From positions 1 through 64,000 of the forward strand of contig DYJL01000014.1 of assembly GCA_020723105.1 (NCBI GenBank): a stretch of DNA of 64,000 nucleotides, written 5' to 3'. Shown here piece after piece: positions 54,713 through 63,250 of this stretch (position 1 is its first letter; each line of letters starts with the position of its first letter). Below the pieces are notes generated by a model. It was not told the origin of the DNA. It saw only the letters and a list, made by a program, of their open reading frames with translations, and made no database searches. A program made the position numbers and the translations under genes. The DNA comes from Nitrospira japonica (lineage in GTDB: Bacteria > Nitrospirota > Thermodesulfovibrionia > UBA6902).

Positions 54713-57583
54713 TCATAAGAATCGACAGAAATCATAGACCAGCCCGATTGAAATTTTATATTGTTCTTTTTCTGTGAAAACGTCTTTAACAATGTTTTGA
54801 AATTCAGTCATTTTATTCTCTTCTAAAAACAATATGACTATTTGATCATATCCTGCTTGGAGGCTCTTTTGGACATTGCCGACTTCTTGATTTGTCTTAG
54901 TGGTGACGGATATCTCAACAGCGGTCTTTTTTCCGCCCCGTAGAAGTCCGATATCGACAGCCTCTTTGTTTCCAGGAATCGGTTCTTCTATTACTGCACG
55001 AAAGCCTTTCCCTTCAACAGAGGATTTTATGACTGACTGAAAGTATTTGTGCAGTAGCCCGCCCTTGCCGCTATTTTCCGTCCCCTTACCAAAGGCGTTA
55101 AAACCCTGTGGAGTGATTATGAGAAACTTGGCAACACGGGAACCTTCTCCTAAATGTGTTATGATTTCATGGATAATACCCTTGCCCTTAAGAGATGATT
55201 TTAGCTTATCTCCCATGTAGGCACTTAATCCCTGTTCTTTGTACAGCTTTGTTACGGAAAGAGCAGGATTATTGAAAGCGAATTCAAGGAATGTCTTTTC
55301 CTGAATTGATAATGTTACTTCCGGTTTCTGATCTTTTTCTTTTTTATAACTGAATGAATCCTTTTCCGATAGAGAGTACTTTTTGCGCGAAGCGGCTATA
55401 ATATCGTCCGTGTAGTGGACTGCCAGAATGTCAGATATCCGTTCGGTCGTCATGTTAAAGACGCTGTTTAGCATCTTCACATAGGTTTCGCCGCGTTTGA
55501 GCCGTCCAATGTCTTCAGCTTTGAATTTCCGGGACAGGTTCTTTTCTATCATCATCTGGTCCTGGGGACAATCCGTGGCAAAGAATATTAAGGTCGAGGC
55601 GTTAAAGACATGGCGAAGAATGGGGTCAGGGATGTCTCTAATCATCTGATTAGCAAGCCATAAATGAAGTCCGAATTTCCGAGCGCCGCTTAAGATGTCG
55701 GCCATTGAGGGACAGGCCATATGCTGAAATTCATCAATGTAGAGATAAAAGTCAAGGCAGTTTTCCTCTATCTTCCGCATCATGGCGGCAATCTGAATTT
55801 TTGAGACAAGCAATTTTCCCAGAAGAAGGCTGTTTCTTTTTCCAATATCTCCGTGAGAAAGGTTGCAGAGCAGTATTTTTTTACTATCCATGATCTCAAG
55901 AAAATCTATCTTGTTTTCTCTCTGGCCAAGCATAGGGGCAATCGCGCTGTCAGGAAGTATCAAGGGGCTTAGTTTATTGGAAATGGAAGTAACAATGCCT
56001 CTTCTTTCCAGGAAAGGAAACTCGCTCTCCCAAAACATTTGAATCCGGTCGTCAGTGATTCCCTGCAAGAACTTGTTCCTCCAGTTCTTATCTATCATCA
56101 GTCTTTCGATATCACAGAGGGTGGAGTCCTGCCTTGTTAAGAGGGTGATGATAAGGAAATTCAAAGCATGCTGGATATTCACTCCTAATGGAGCTTCAAA
56201 TAGGTCTTCAAAGAAGTTTAAGAGGTCAACCCGGATATGTTCTTTTTCAAGTTTTGTTCCGCTGTGAACAAGAGGGTTGATAGCCATAGGATATTGATAA
56301 TCGCCGCTATTGAAGTAGACAACATCGTCTATACGGTGTTTAGGGATTCGGGGTAGAATCCCGTCTTTGATTAAAGAACCGTGCGGGTCGATGATTGCAA
56401 TACCGTCTCCGCGCTCAATCCTCTGGATTGCCTGAGACAAGATAAGATTGGATTTGCCGTAGCCGCTTTTTCCTGTGCCATACACATGCTGGTTTGGTAA
56501 AGAACATGAATGACAGACCGGTGTCTTTATTCCCTGATACATATTGAATCCGAGTACCGGCCCGTTTGATGTAAATTCAGAGGGTACAGGATAGCACTTT
56601 CGGGCTTGTTCAATATATGGGAGGGATTCGATAAGTTCAGGAGAAGGAAGATGAATAAAATATGCCAGCTCGGTCAGATTTAAAATTATTCCATGAACAT
56701 GGCTGTTTCGCTCTATAATGCTTTCATGCGGATATTCTCCTGCTACTGGAATTATTCCGTTTTCACCCTGAAACTGATTAAAAAACGTTTCCATAGACTG
56801 AAGCAGATTTTTATCGGAAGCAATCATTCTTATTGATACCGCATAGAGGGGTCTTGAGATTTTGTCATCGACAATTTTGGGAAGATTCGGAAGGTCAAAG
56901 AATACTGACAACTTGGGGTCATAAGGATTCCTTGAAGCCTGCCGCATATTCTCCTGCCAGTTGTGCCTAACAGGAGTAAATAGAATCTGAAAGGCCCCGG
57001 CCTGTGCTTTTGAAAGATTCCCCAGGAATCCGAAAAGCGGACGGAAGGGGTCGATTTTGTCATCAATGCATAAAGGGAAGAAGTGGGAATTTTTTAAGCG
57101 ATAAGCGCGGCAATAAGGACGGGAAGAAAAGGTCGTTCTTATATAATCTTTCTCGGTATGCGCTTCAGCATTCGGGAAATGCGATCTTAGCTGGGAAAGG
57201 ACGGGATTAACCTGATTCTCTTTAACCGTGATCTGAAAAAAGATTCTTCTGTTATGGCCGATAATTTCAAAACTTATGGGATTGCTTGCAGGTAGAGAGA
57301 GGATGAATTGTTCAGCAGTAATCAGGGTGTTTTTGTCGTCTGTCGAGGGCGTAATGCGGATAAAGAGAAATCTTTGATTATCAGGAGATTTTTCCGCTAT
57401 GCGGCGGCTATTATCCGGCATGTTTGAAAACAATCGTTTCAAGAAAGAATTGTGTTCCTCTCTTAAACCAAAGGGTCTAAATGGAGGCTCTAAGGAAACG
57501 GGATGTGAAAAAATTTTGGCTGATCCCCGTCCTTTTTCCATTTCCTCTATGATTATTTTTCTTTTTTGCCCTATTACTCCCAT
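54713..57583 (-). CDS. VirD4/HerA-type ATPase with C-terminal nuclease-like domain
   Basis: The 956-residue protein has an N-terminal alpha/beta region (1-340), then a RecA-type motor with Walker A GKSGYGKS (371-378), Walker B FYLYIDE (612-618) and sensor-like motifs (SGARKFGLHLWLANQ), like TraD/VirD4 coupling proteins. There are no clear N-terminal membrane helices. The last 80 residues (from EAVDIGLLRGGKKTAVEIS, Asp877 and Glu890) resemble a PD-(D/E)xK fold in which the Lys is Ser. It may pump or process DNA during transfer. It is followed by a gap of 85 bp before the excisionase-like gene. Confidence 0.78.
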   Translation of the reverse strand: MGVIGQKRKIIIEEMEKGRGSAKIFSHPVSLEPPFRPFGLREEHNSFLKRLFSNMPDNSRRIAEKSPDNQRFLFIRITPSTDDKNTLITAEQFILSLPASNPISFEIIGHNRRIFFQITVKENQVNPVLSQLRSHFPNAEAHTEKDYIRTTFSSRPYCRAYRLKNSHFFPLCIDDKIDPFRPLFGFLGNLSKAQAGAFQILFTPVRHNWQENMRQASRNPYDPKLSVFFDLPNLPKIVDDKISRPLYAVSIRMIASDKNLLQSMETFFNQFQGENGIIPVAGEYPHESIIERNSHVHGIILNLTELAYFIHLPSPELIESLPYIEQARKCYPVPSEFTSNGPVLGFNMYQGIKTPVCHSCSLPNQHVYGTGKSGYGKSNLILSQAIQRIERGDGIAIIDPHGSLIKDGILPRIPKHRIDDVVYFNSGDYQYPMAINPLVHSGTKLEKEHIRVDLLNFFEDLFEAPLGVNIQHALNFLIITLLTRQDSTLCDIERLMIDKNWRNKFLQGITDDRIQMFWESEFPFLERRGIVTSISNKLSPLILPDSAIAPMLGQRENKIDFLEIMDSKKILLCNLSHGDIGKRNSLLLGKLLVSKIQIAAMMRKIEENCLDFYLYIDEFQHMACPSMADILSGARKFGLHLWLANQMIRDIPDPILRHVFNASTLIFFATDCPQDQMMIEKNLSRKFKAEDIGRLKRGETYVKMLNSVFNMTTERISDILAVHYTDDIIAASRKKYSLSEKDSFSYKKEKDQKPEVTLSIQEKTFLEFAFNNPALSVTKLYKEQGLSAYMGDKLKSSLKGKGIIHEIITHLGEGSRVAKFLIITPQGFNAFGKGTENSGKGGLLHKYFQSVIKSSVEGKGFRAVIEEPIPGNKEAVDIGLLRGGKKTAVEISVTTKTNQEVGNVQKSLQAGYDQIVILFLEENKMTEFQNIVKDVFTEKEQYKISIGLVYDFCRFL

Positions 57584-57592
57584 ATAATCCTC

Positions 57593-57967
57593 TTAAATCG
57601 GTATCGAAGTCTGGCAGACCGGGCAGTTGAGCCACGAGAAATATTTTTTGCACATGGGGCAGGGACTAAAGACATGTCGTTCTTTGTAAGACATAAATCC
57701 GCAGCCGCAGCGATAGAGGCTTACAAGCTCGATGACAGTTCCACAGCCGAGGCAGACAGAGTCTCGGATAAGTTTTTCCTGAATCCACCGCGAGACAGGG
57801 ATTACCCGGAAGGTTGATAAATGAAAGAGCAGGAGAGCCGCCGAGAGCTCAGCTATTAAGTGACTGTTTAATGCGCTTCCGATCTTAAACCCTGCGATAC
57901 TCACTACAATGATTCCTGAGTGATACAAAAAAGCGATAATCCGCCGTTTGGTCTTTATGCCTATCAA
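57593..57967 (-). CDS. membrane protein with C-terminal zinc knuckles
   Basis: The 124-residue protein has two hydrophobic segments (10-50), then six to seven Cys in pairs (CLGC, CGCG, CPMC, CPVC), typical of zinc ribbons. It lies 9 bp before the ATPase gene and 1 bp after a small membrane protein, in the same operon. No known family recognised; it may recruit a partner to the membrane (inference). Confidence 0.62.
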   Translation of the reverse strand: MIGIKTKRRIIAFLYHSGIIVVSIAGFKIGSALNSHLIAELSAALLLFHLSTFRVIPVSRWIQEKLIRDSVCLGCGTVIELVSLYRCGCGFMSYKERHVFSPCPMCKKYFSWLNCPVCQTSIPI

Positions 57968-57968
57968 A

Positions 57969-58277
57969 CTAAAGCCTCCATCTCATTCGCGACTGCCTTA
58001 TTTGAGCGCCGCCTTTTCTTTCAGGTTTTCTCCACAGCCATTTGAGAGCGCTTAACGCAACTTTCAATAACCATTTGGCAAGTCGCTTGATGAACCTAAA
58101 GGCAAAGGGGAAGTATCTTTTGACAAGCATGAAAATGAGAATCAGGAAAAGAAGCGGTAATACCAGGGCAGCGTCTATGTGAAGCCGCGCCGCCACATAG
58201 TAGGCAAGTCCTGCAACAATGACTGATTTCAACAACAGTTTAAGCAGCGAATCGAAGTTAATAACTTTTCTGCTCAT
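57969..58277 (-). CDS. small basic membrane protein
   Basis: This 102-residue protein has two membrane segments (about 13-30 and 36-52), followed by an amphipathic, Trp/Lys/Arg-rich C-terminus (LAKWLLKVALSALKWLWRK). Unknown family. It lies 5 bp after the Rossmann-like gene and is part of the element operon. Confidence 0.6.
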   Translation of the reverse strand: MSRKVINFDSLLKLLLKSVIVAGLAYYVAARLHIDAALVLPLLFLILIFMLVKRYFPFAFRFIKRLAKWLLKVALSALKWLWRKPERKGGAQIRQSRMRWRL

Positions 58278-58282
58278 AATAA

Positions 58283-59149
58283 TCAGTCCGTTACCACTGC
58301 TGGAACAGAAGTCTCTGTACCAGCAAGAAGTCCGAGTCCCGAATTAACATCCGGGGGAAGGACATGCATAAGAGGCAGATGAAATCTGATGACGCGCCGC
58401 TCTTTTATTTGTTCAACTACAAAGAAGTCAACATTGCCCTGGCCGAGGCTGGCTACGGCAAAGTTGCTGTAGTCTGTTTCCGTCTCTAATGCCTGCTGTT
58501 TTGTCTCTTTCCAGTTTTCGCTTTCAGGCTTTTCCTGAACCGTCATCGGATATGCCTTCATGCCCCAGATAAGGTTTAACGCCCCTCCGTTTAAATCTTT
58601 GGGATCGCGGTCTAATACTTGCAGTCTTCTGACGCTGTGCTCAGAGACCTTCTTTCTGACCATATAAAGCGCGTCCGCATTCAGGGGGTTCTGCCTGATG
58701 CTTGACGAACTCTGAGGCTCGATAAATGAGCTTAGAACGTTGATGAGTCTTGCCGATGATCTCCTATTTGCAGAGTCTCCTTTTACGATGGTTCCAGAGA
58801 GACCGATAACAGGGCCGTTATGTCCCAACCCTCTGACCAATAACTGCCATTGAGTCGGCAGATTCTTTTCTTGAAGGATTTGTGCCATAGGCGAAATATC
58901 ATCTATTGCCAACAGGACTTTATCCGCCTCGATTTCGTTTATCACCTCTTCGCATGGCTTTTTAATGCCCGTGGAACTGATGCCTTCATCACTCCATCTT
59001 TCTGCTAACCTTAGTGCCCGGTCTTCTTTCGGATCGGCTATAATGATCCGGTCAAAGATTTTGGGGAAGGGCAGAGTTCTTAAGGCCGCATCGGTAACAG
59101 CCCTGCCGCCTCTATGCGCTCCGCCTATAAAAACTATATCTTTTTTCAT
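58283..59149 (-). CDS. Rossmann-like nucleotide-binding protein of the element
   Basis: From the ATG at 59149 (ribosome site GGAGGT lies in the end of the preceding gene; an upstream ATG at 59164 is less likely) the protein begins MKKDIVFIGGAHRGGRAV, a glycine-rich loop after a first strand. A second strand ends in IIIADPKED and a later one reads DKVLLAIDDISPM, together a Rossmann-type fold that would bind a dinucleotide or ATP. Similarity to ThiF/E1 or TrkA-type domains is only in outline. The C-terminal half (about 150-288) is unrecognised. Located between the vWA and small membrane genes. Confidence 0.6.
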   Translation of the reverse strand: MKKDIVFIGGAHRGGRAVTDAALRTLPFPKIFDRIIIADPKEDRALRLAERWSDEGISSTGIKKPCEEVINEIEADKVLLAIDDISPMAQILQEKNLPTQWQLLVRGLGHNGPVIGLSGTIVKGDSANRRSSARLINVLSSFIEPQSSSSIRQNPLNADALYMVRKKVSEHSVRRLQVLDRDPKDLNGGALNLIWGMKAYPMTVQEKPESENWKETKQQALETETDYSNFAVASLGQGNVDFFVVEQIKERRVIRFHLPLMHVLPPDVNSGLGLLAGTETSVPAVVTD

Positions 59150-59154
59150 TGTCA

Positions 59155-60954
59155 TTACCTCCATTGATTATTTATTTGGCAGACCTCGGAAATGCTTGCT
59201 CGCACTCCCCATTTGTCAAATGCCGCCTGCCAGAGTCTTAACAGTTGTTCATAATTTTGAGTTGTCATCTTGCCGGTGTTGTCAGGGGTGTATGGATGCA
59301 CCCCGCAAGCCACAAGCTTTGTCGAATCTTTGAATTTTGGTTTGATGGCTTTTCTGTCAAGCCAATTTAGGAATTCCCTTTCAGAGGGGACTTGCCTTTC
59401 AAAATTGAATGACTTATTTACTTCGCGCATATCGGATAGAACATAAATGAGTGTTTCTCCTTCATCTGGAATTCTTAAAGAAGCCCTATGGACAGCTTCA
59501 ACAATGGCCGAGCCTTTATTTACCGGAAGAGATGGGGTTTTTTCGGAAAGGTTTTGTAGAAATTTGTTCTTCCACTTTTTCTTATTCACCGTGACCGGCC
59601 CCGGAAACCTCGGTGGATATGATTCAGAAAAAAGGACAGACGTTGTATCAAAGCCTCTGTCAACGAGAAACACTTCAAATGAGCCGCCCCCGGCCTGATC
59701 CGCTCTTTCCGTCCAGAATCTTCCCGCATCTTCTAACGATTCTGACGAACAGGAAAACTCCTGAGCGGAACTGCTCCGGTCGCAGACAACCAGTATGTTA
59801 AAGCGGTCATCGGCGTAGGCGGGATAGGCAAAGAGAATGAATATGGACAGGAGCGTTGCAATTTTAATAAGCGCTTTAACTGGTTTTGAAACGGAGGTTT
59901 TAATCGACTGCCAGCCTTTCCAAAACAGGAAGGCAAACTTAAGATCGGCAAGATAGCCTTCAACGTATCGGGCATGTCTTTCCCAGGCCGTTTCTAATCT
60001 CTCTTTCTTTGACAGCGCCCTTTCATAATGCTTGACATACTCCTTTGTGATTTTATCAAGCTCGTTAAGCGACCTCTGCCTTTCCGAATTTGCCTCATTA
60101 AGCCTTTCAAGGCAGGCCTGTTCCTGTTCGTTTAATCTTCTTATTTCGCTTTCAACTTTGCCGGTCTTCTCTGATATTTCGTTCCATCTCTTAAAGAAGA
60201 ACGCGGCTGATATGGGGAGTATAAAGCTGATAGCCGTGTATAGTGCTTGCCAAAAAGAATTATCCATAGCGTTTCCCTCGATGACAGCTCCCTGGACGGT
60301 GCGCATTTTCCCGATAATCACGGCTAAAACGGCAAGGCAGGCAAACCACAGGAAACTCTTTTTTGATAACGCTTGATGGGCGATCAGGACTGAAGCGACT
60401 ACGAAAGCAAAAGTAAAAAAGAGAGTGAAAAGAGCAGATGTCGAGTAAAAGAACATCCTTGCCAAGTCAACGCCCCAAAAATCGCAAAACAAATAGAATA
60501 AAGAAACCGCGTCTCCTAAGCCGATGAGCAGACATACAAGAAAGCTTCTTAAGGCATCTTGCTTCAATAAATGATGATTAGGGGTGGTTTTTAATATTTC
60601 GTCATGAGCCTTCCGGATTTCATTTAAGGAAGTCGCCGCGTCTCTGATTTCCATTTCAGCTTGTGAGATAGATTCGATAATTTGAGTCACCAGCCGTTGT
60701 TTGAGGTTTGAATAAATGTTTCCCTGCTTTTTTCTTAAAGCCTGTTCATCGGAGATGTCTTTCTCCTCTTTCACAGTTTCCGTCCTTACGGTGCTGCCGT
60801 CAGGCTGGATGGAGAGGTAGAAGGGAGATTCGCCATCGGGGGCGCGGGATTTTAATGTCTTTTCTTTGATGTCAATAAACTCGTTTAAAGCGAGTCCGCC
60901 CTTATGGGCGATATACGCATCGATGTGGTTTTTGGCTTTCTTAAAGATGTTCAT
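59155..60954 (-). CDS. membrane-anchored coiled-coil protein with C-terminal vWA domain
   Basis: The 599-residue protein has an acidic/coiled N-terminus, four membrane helices (137-157, 173-195, 201-216, 237-254), a long coiled coil (257-330) and a fifth helix (363-379) ending AYA. A von Willebrand A domain follows with the MIDAS motif DRSSS (Asp392, Ser394, Ser396) and LSDMRE. The vWA domain probably faces the outside or periplasm. Its ATG overlaps the stop of the small frameshifted gene (ATGA). I know no named family with this layout. Confidence 0.7.
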   Translation of the reverse strand: MNIFKKAKNHIDAYIAHKGGLALNEFIDIKEKTLKSRAPDGESPFYLSIQPDGSTVRTETVKEEKDISDEQALRKKQGNIYSNLKQRLVTQIIESISQAEMEIRDAATSLNEIRKAHDEILKTTPNHHLLKQDALRSFLVCLLIGLGDAVSLFYLFCDFWGVDLARMFFYSTSALFTLFFTFAFVVASVLIAHQALSKKSFLWFACLAVLAVIIGKMRTVQGAVIEGNAMDNSFWQALYTAISFILPISAAFFFKRWNEISEKTGKVESEIRRLNEQEQACLERLNEANSERQRSLNELDKITKEYVKHYERALSKKERLETAWERHARYVEGYLADLKFAFLFWKGWQSIKTSVSKPVKALIKIATLLSIFILFAYPAYADDRFNILVVCDRSSSAQEFSCSSESLEDAGRFWTERADQAGGGSFEVFLVDRGFDTTSVLFSESYPPRFPGPVTVNKKKWKNKFLQNLSEKTPSLPVNKGSAIVEAVHRASLRIPDEGETLIYVLSDMREVNKSFNFERQVPSEREFLNWLDRKAIKPKFKDSTKLVACGVHPYTPDNTGKMTTQNYEQLLRLWQAAFDKWGVRASISEVCQINNQWR

Positions 60955-61123
60955 ACTTCATACTCCTTTTTTTTAAATAAGTGCTCGTACCCAAGGACCC
61001 TGTCGGGCTTATTCCCGATGAGCCAGTGGTAAAGCCGCTTGATCTCTAAGGACTATTGTTTTCAAGCTCGTCTATCTTGATCATTATTTCCTCATAGTCT
61101 TCTGTTGTTAATATTGATTTCAT
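60951..61123 (-). pseudogene. small gene split by a -1 frameshift
   Basis: From ATG 61123, after a GGGGG ribosome site, the frame reads MKSILTTEDYEEIMIKIDEL and stops at TAG 61048-61046. Shifting -1 near 61050 continues as EIKRLYHWLIGNKPDRVLG and then YEHLFKKKEYEV, and stops at TGA (60953-60951), which overlaps the ATG of the vWA gene. Continuous protein-like sequence and stop-start coupling suggest a real 57-residue gene. Mutation, sequencing error or recoding cannot be told apart here. Confidence 0.45.
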
Positions 61124-61203
61124 ATTCGCCCCCTTTACAGGATTCCTGATTTGCATTAAGTTTTAGAGACCCCAGGGTTCTTTGCATATCTTTATTTCAC
61201 CTT

Positions 61204-61248
61204 CCCATAACTTATTAACAGGTATGGGAGTGAACAACATCCTCCCAT
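61204..61248. promoter_or_regulatory. overlapping dyads in the divergent control region
   Basis: ATGGGAG (61224-61230) pairs with CTCCCAT (61242-61248), and CCCATA (61204-61209) pairs with TATGGG (61223-61228), so two mutually exclusive dyads overlap. They lie between the divergent small gene (61123) and coiled-coil gene (61274). This could be an operator or an alternative leader hairpin. Function not shown. Confidence 0.4.
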
Positions 61249-61273
61249 GCCAATCCATCCATAGGAGGTAAAA

Positions 61274-61531
61274 ATGGAAAACAATATCAGGGAATTAAAA
61301 GCGCTTGCAAGGCAGCTTAAGAAGGAGAATAAAAGACTTACTAAAGAGAACCGTCTGCTAACAATGAAGCATAACAATATCAAGGAGACGTATGACGGAC
61401 TTTGTTTCGCTTCAAAGGAGTTGGTAAAGGACATGAATAGATTACGCAAAAATCTTGAAGCTGCCGAAGGCAGAATTACGCTGTTTGAACACCGGGTCCA
61501 CGCCTTCTCCCCTTTATCTCTCTTTAAATGA
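61274..61531 (+). CDS. small coiled-coil protein
   Basis: The 85-residue protein has a strong AGGAGGT ribosome site and is followed by a clean terminator, so it is probably expressed. It is almost wholly helical with heptad-like Leu spacing (LKALARQLKKENKRLTKENR) and basic-acidic alternation, so it is likely a dimerising coiled coil. It is divergent from the element operon. No family recognised. Confidence 0.65.
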   Translation: MENNIRELKALARQLKKENKRLTKENRLLTMKHNNIKETYDGLCFASKELVKDMNRLRKNLEAAEGRITLFEHRVHAFSPLSLFK

Positions 61532-61560
61532 AAAAAAGCCATTTTTTCACCTCATCTTCA

Positions 61561-61588
61561 GAGCCGTATCAGATACGGTTCTTTTTTT
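61561..61588 (+). terminator. rho-independent terminator after the coiled-coil gene
   Basis: GAGCCGTAT (61561-61569), loop CAG and ATACGGTTC (61573-61581) form a 9-bp stem with one G-U pair, followed by seven T. Confidence 0.9.
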
Positions 61589-61774
61589 ACTGTTATGCAT
61601 CAGTTCCGAAACAAAACGCAAATAATCTTAGTTAATATTTAATGAAAATTATTGGTAGGAAAAATTAATGCAAAAAGATATAATAATGTCCTGTATTTAT
61701 TGAATAAATTAGAAGGGGTTCGACGACAGAAATTCATAAATTATCACAAAAAAGTAAGCCGATAAAATAGGAAA

Positions 61775-62887
61775 ATGGAAAAAGCGAAATATGATGTGCA
61801 TAAAGTAATAACCTGGAAAGATATAGATGATCTTGTAAAAAATGTTGAAGAGTACTATGAGACCTATACGCACAAAATTCAGAGTCCCCTTTATTTATTA
61901 AAAGTGATCCATTCTATTTACAAGAAATTTATGGATGAGCAACTGGATAAAAACATTAACCTCAATGATGAAAAAAACAGGCCGAAAGTATTAAGAAGCG
62001 AGGTTATAAAAATGTATAGGCAGAAGGAACCCGGCCAGTGGAAACCTGATGAAACTCCCAACGATACCTACGCAAGACACAAAGGAACGATTAATTCTTT
62101 GCTTGAAGATTTGGCTTATGAACGAGACAGGAAAATGAAGAGGATACTTAATCCAAAAGGAATTGTTATAGCGGGCAAGAAAAGAAGCGGCGCTGGTGAA
62201 AGCACCAATTATTTTATTCCTCTAGCTCCTAAACATATCCGTCAAAAAAAGGATTATTTTATTTTTTATCTAAAGACAAATTCTTCAGTGACAGTAAGAC
62301 AATTTTTGAAAATTAAATTTGATATTTGGAAACGCCATCATTTCGATGGCGATAGAATGCTTAAGCCCCCCGATCTGTTTCGAATACACTCAGGATTAGA
62401 CCCGGCAGTCCTTGATGATGATAGTCTCGGCTTTTTTTACGCAAGCTGTTTGTACAGACGTTATTATTACCACATATGGTGGGAAAAACTTAAAGACAAA
62501 ATCAGAAATAATCCAAAAGTGCTTCGGCATATTGTTATTCTCTTACTCTTATCTGATGAACGACCTTTTTGGCGAGCTGCATTTGTGTTGCAATATATTG
62601 ATAAGCGAGTATTTCATGAGGTGCTTTCCAAATTTTCGGGTGATATACATAAGGATGAAAGAATCGAGAAGGGCATTGAAACGATCTGTTTGAGAAAAGT
62701 GGAAGAATTTCTATCAACCCATAAAGATGTGGAAGGGTACTCGGAAGAAATTTTAAATGAAATTACTAAATATAAATACTCTTTTGAAGGTAAGCCTCCT
62801 ATTGACATAAAAAGGAGGGAACAACAGATGGCAAAACTTTTTAGCTATAAAAAGAAAAGAAGAAAAACTTCTAAAAAAATAGTATAG
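61775..62887 (+). CDS. unrecognised basic protein (370 residues)
   Basis: The open frame starts with ATG in AT-rich DNA after a 186-bp gap without other features. The N-terminal 150 residues look helical, with a possible winged-helix segment (LRSEVIKMYRQKEPGQWKP, then GTINSLLEDLAYERD). The middle is rich in Trp/Tyr (FYASCLYRRYYYHIWW). The C-terminus is Lys/Arg-rich (KKKRRKTSKK). The last third exists again as a decayed copy immediately downstream. No family recognised; DNA binding is possible from the basic tail. Confidence 0.6.
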   Translation: MEKAKYDVHKVITWKDIDDLVKNVEEYYETYTHKIQSPLYLLKVIHSIYKKFMDEQLDKNINLNDEKNRPKVLRSEVIKMYRQKEPGQWKPDETPNDTYARHKGTINSLLEDLAYERDRKMKRILNPKGIVIAGKKRSGAGESTNYFIPLAPKHIRQKKDYFIFYLKTNSSVTVRQFLKIKFDIWKRHHFDGDRMLKPPDLFRIHSGLDPAVLDDDSLGFFYASCLYRRYYYHIWWEKLKDKIRNNPKVLRHIVILLLLSDERPFWRAAFVLQYIDKRVFHEVLSKFSGDIHKDERIEKGIETICLRKVEEFLSTHKDVEGYSEEILNEITKYKYSFEGKPPIDIKRREQQMAKLFSYKKKRRKTSKKIV

Positions 62888-62891
62888 AGAA

Positions 62892-63233
62892 ATGGAGGGC
62901 AGAATCACAAACAGCCCCACAATAATTCGACATTTAATTAACCTGATACTTCAATTATACCAGCGACCTTATTGGTGAGCTGCATTTCTTCTGCAATATG
63001 TCGAGCTACCGTTGTTCAATAAAGTCCTTGATCAATTTTTTCCAGGTAGCCTATTGAAAGACGAAAGAACTATGGTAGCCTATGACGCTATTACTAAAAG
63101 AAATGTGGAGGAATATCTGACAACGCATAGAAAGACTGAACAATGGTCAAAGGACTTGTTGAAAGAATTTGATGCATATAGGCATTATGTCAAGGAAAGT
63201 ATAATATTAAGAAAGGTCCCAAAAAAGAGGTAA
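62892..63233 (+). pseudogene. decayed partial tandem copy of the preceding gene
   Basis: This reads (I)TNSPTIIRHLINLILQLYQR, PYW, stop, AAFLLQYVELPLFNKVLDQF and on to EEYLTTHRKTEQWSK. It aligns with NNPKVLRHIVILLLLSDER, PFWRAAFVLQYIDKRVF and EEFLSTHKDVEGYSE of the gene at 61775. The codon after Trp is TGA (62977-62979) where the parent has CGA (Arg), a single C-to-T change. Only the C-terminal third is duplicated. The 74-codon stretch from 63012 could still be translated from TTG, but there is no ribosome site. Confidence 0.75.
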
Positions 63234-63250
63234 GAATAGATGGGAGGACT

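Noticed and set aside
57566-57817. Plus-strand 83-codon frame opposite the zinc-knuckle gene
   Set aside because: It overlaps two well-supported minus-strand genes and lacks a ribosome site.
62977-62979. Second in-frame TGA (after PYW) as another selenocysteine codon
   Set aside because: The full-length neighbour has CGA (Arg) here, no GGU-loop hairpin follows at the right distance, and the copy is only a fragment.
63012-63233. Stand-alone 73-residue gene starting at TTG
   Set aside because: It is the tail of the decayed duplicate and has no ribosome site.
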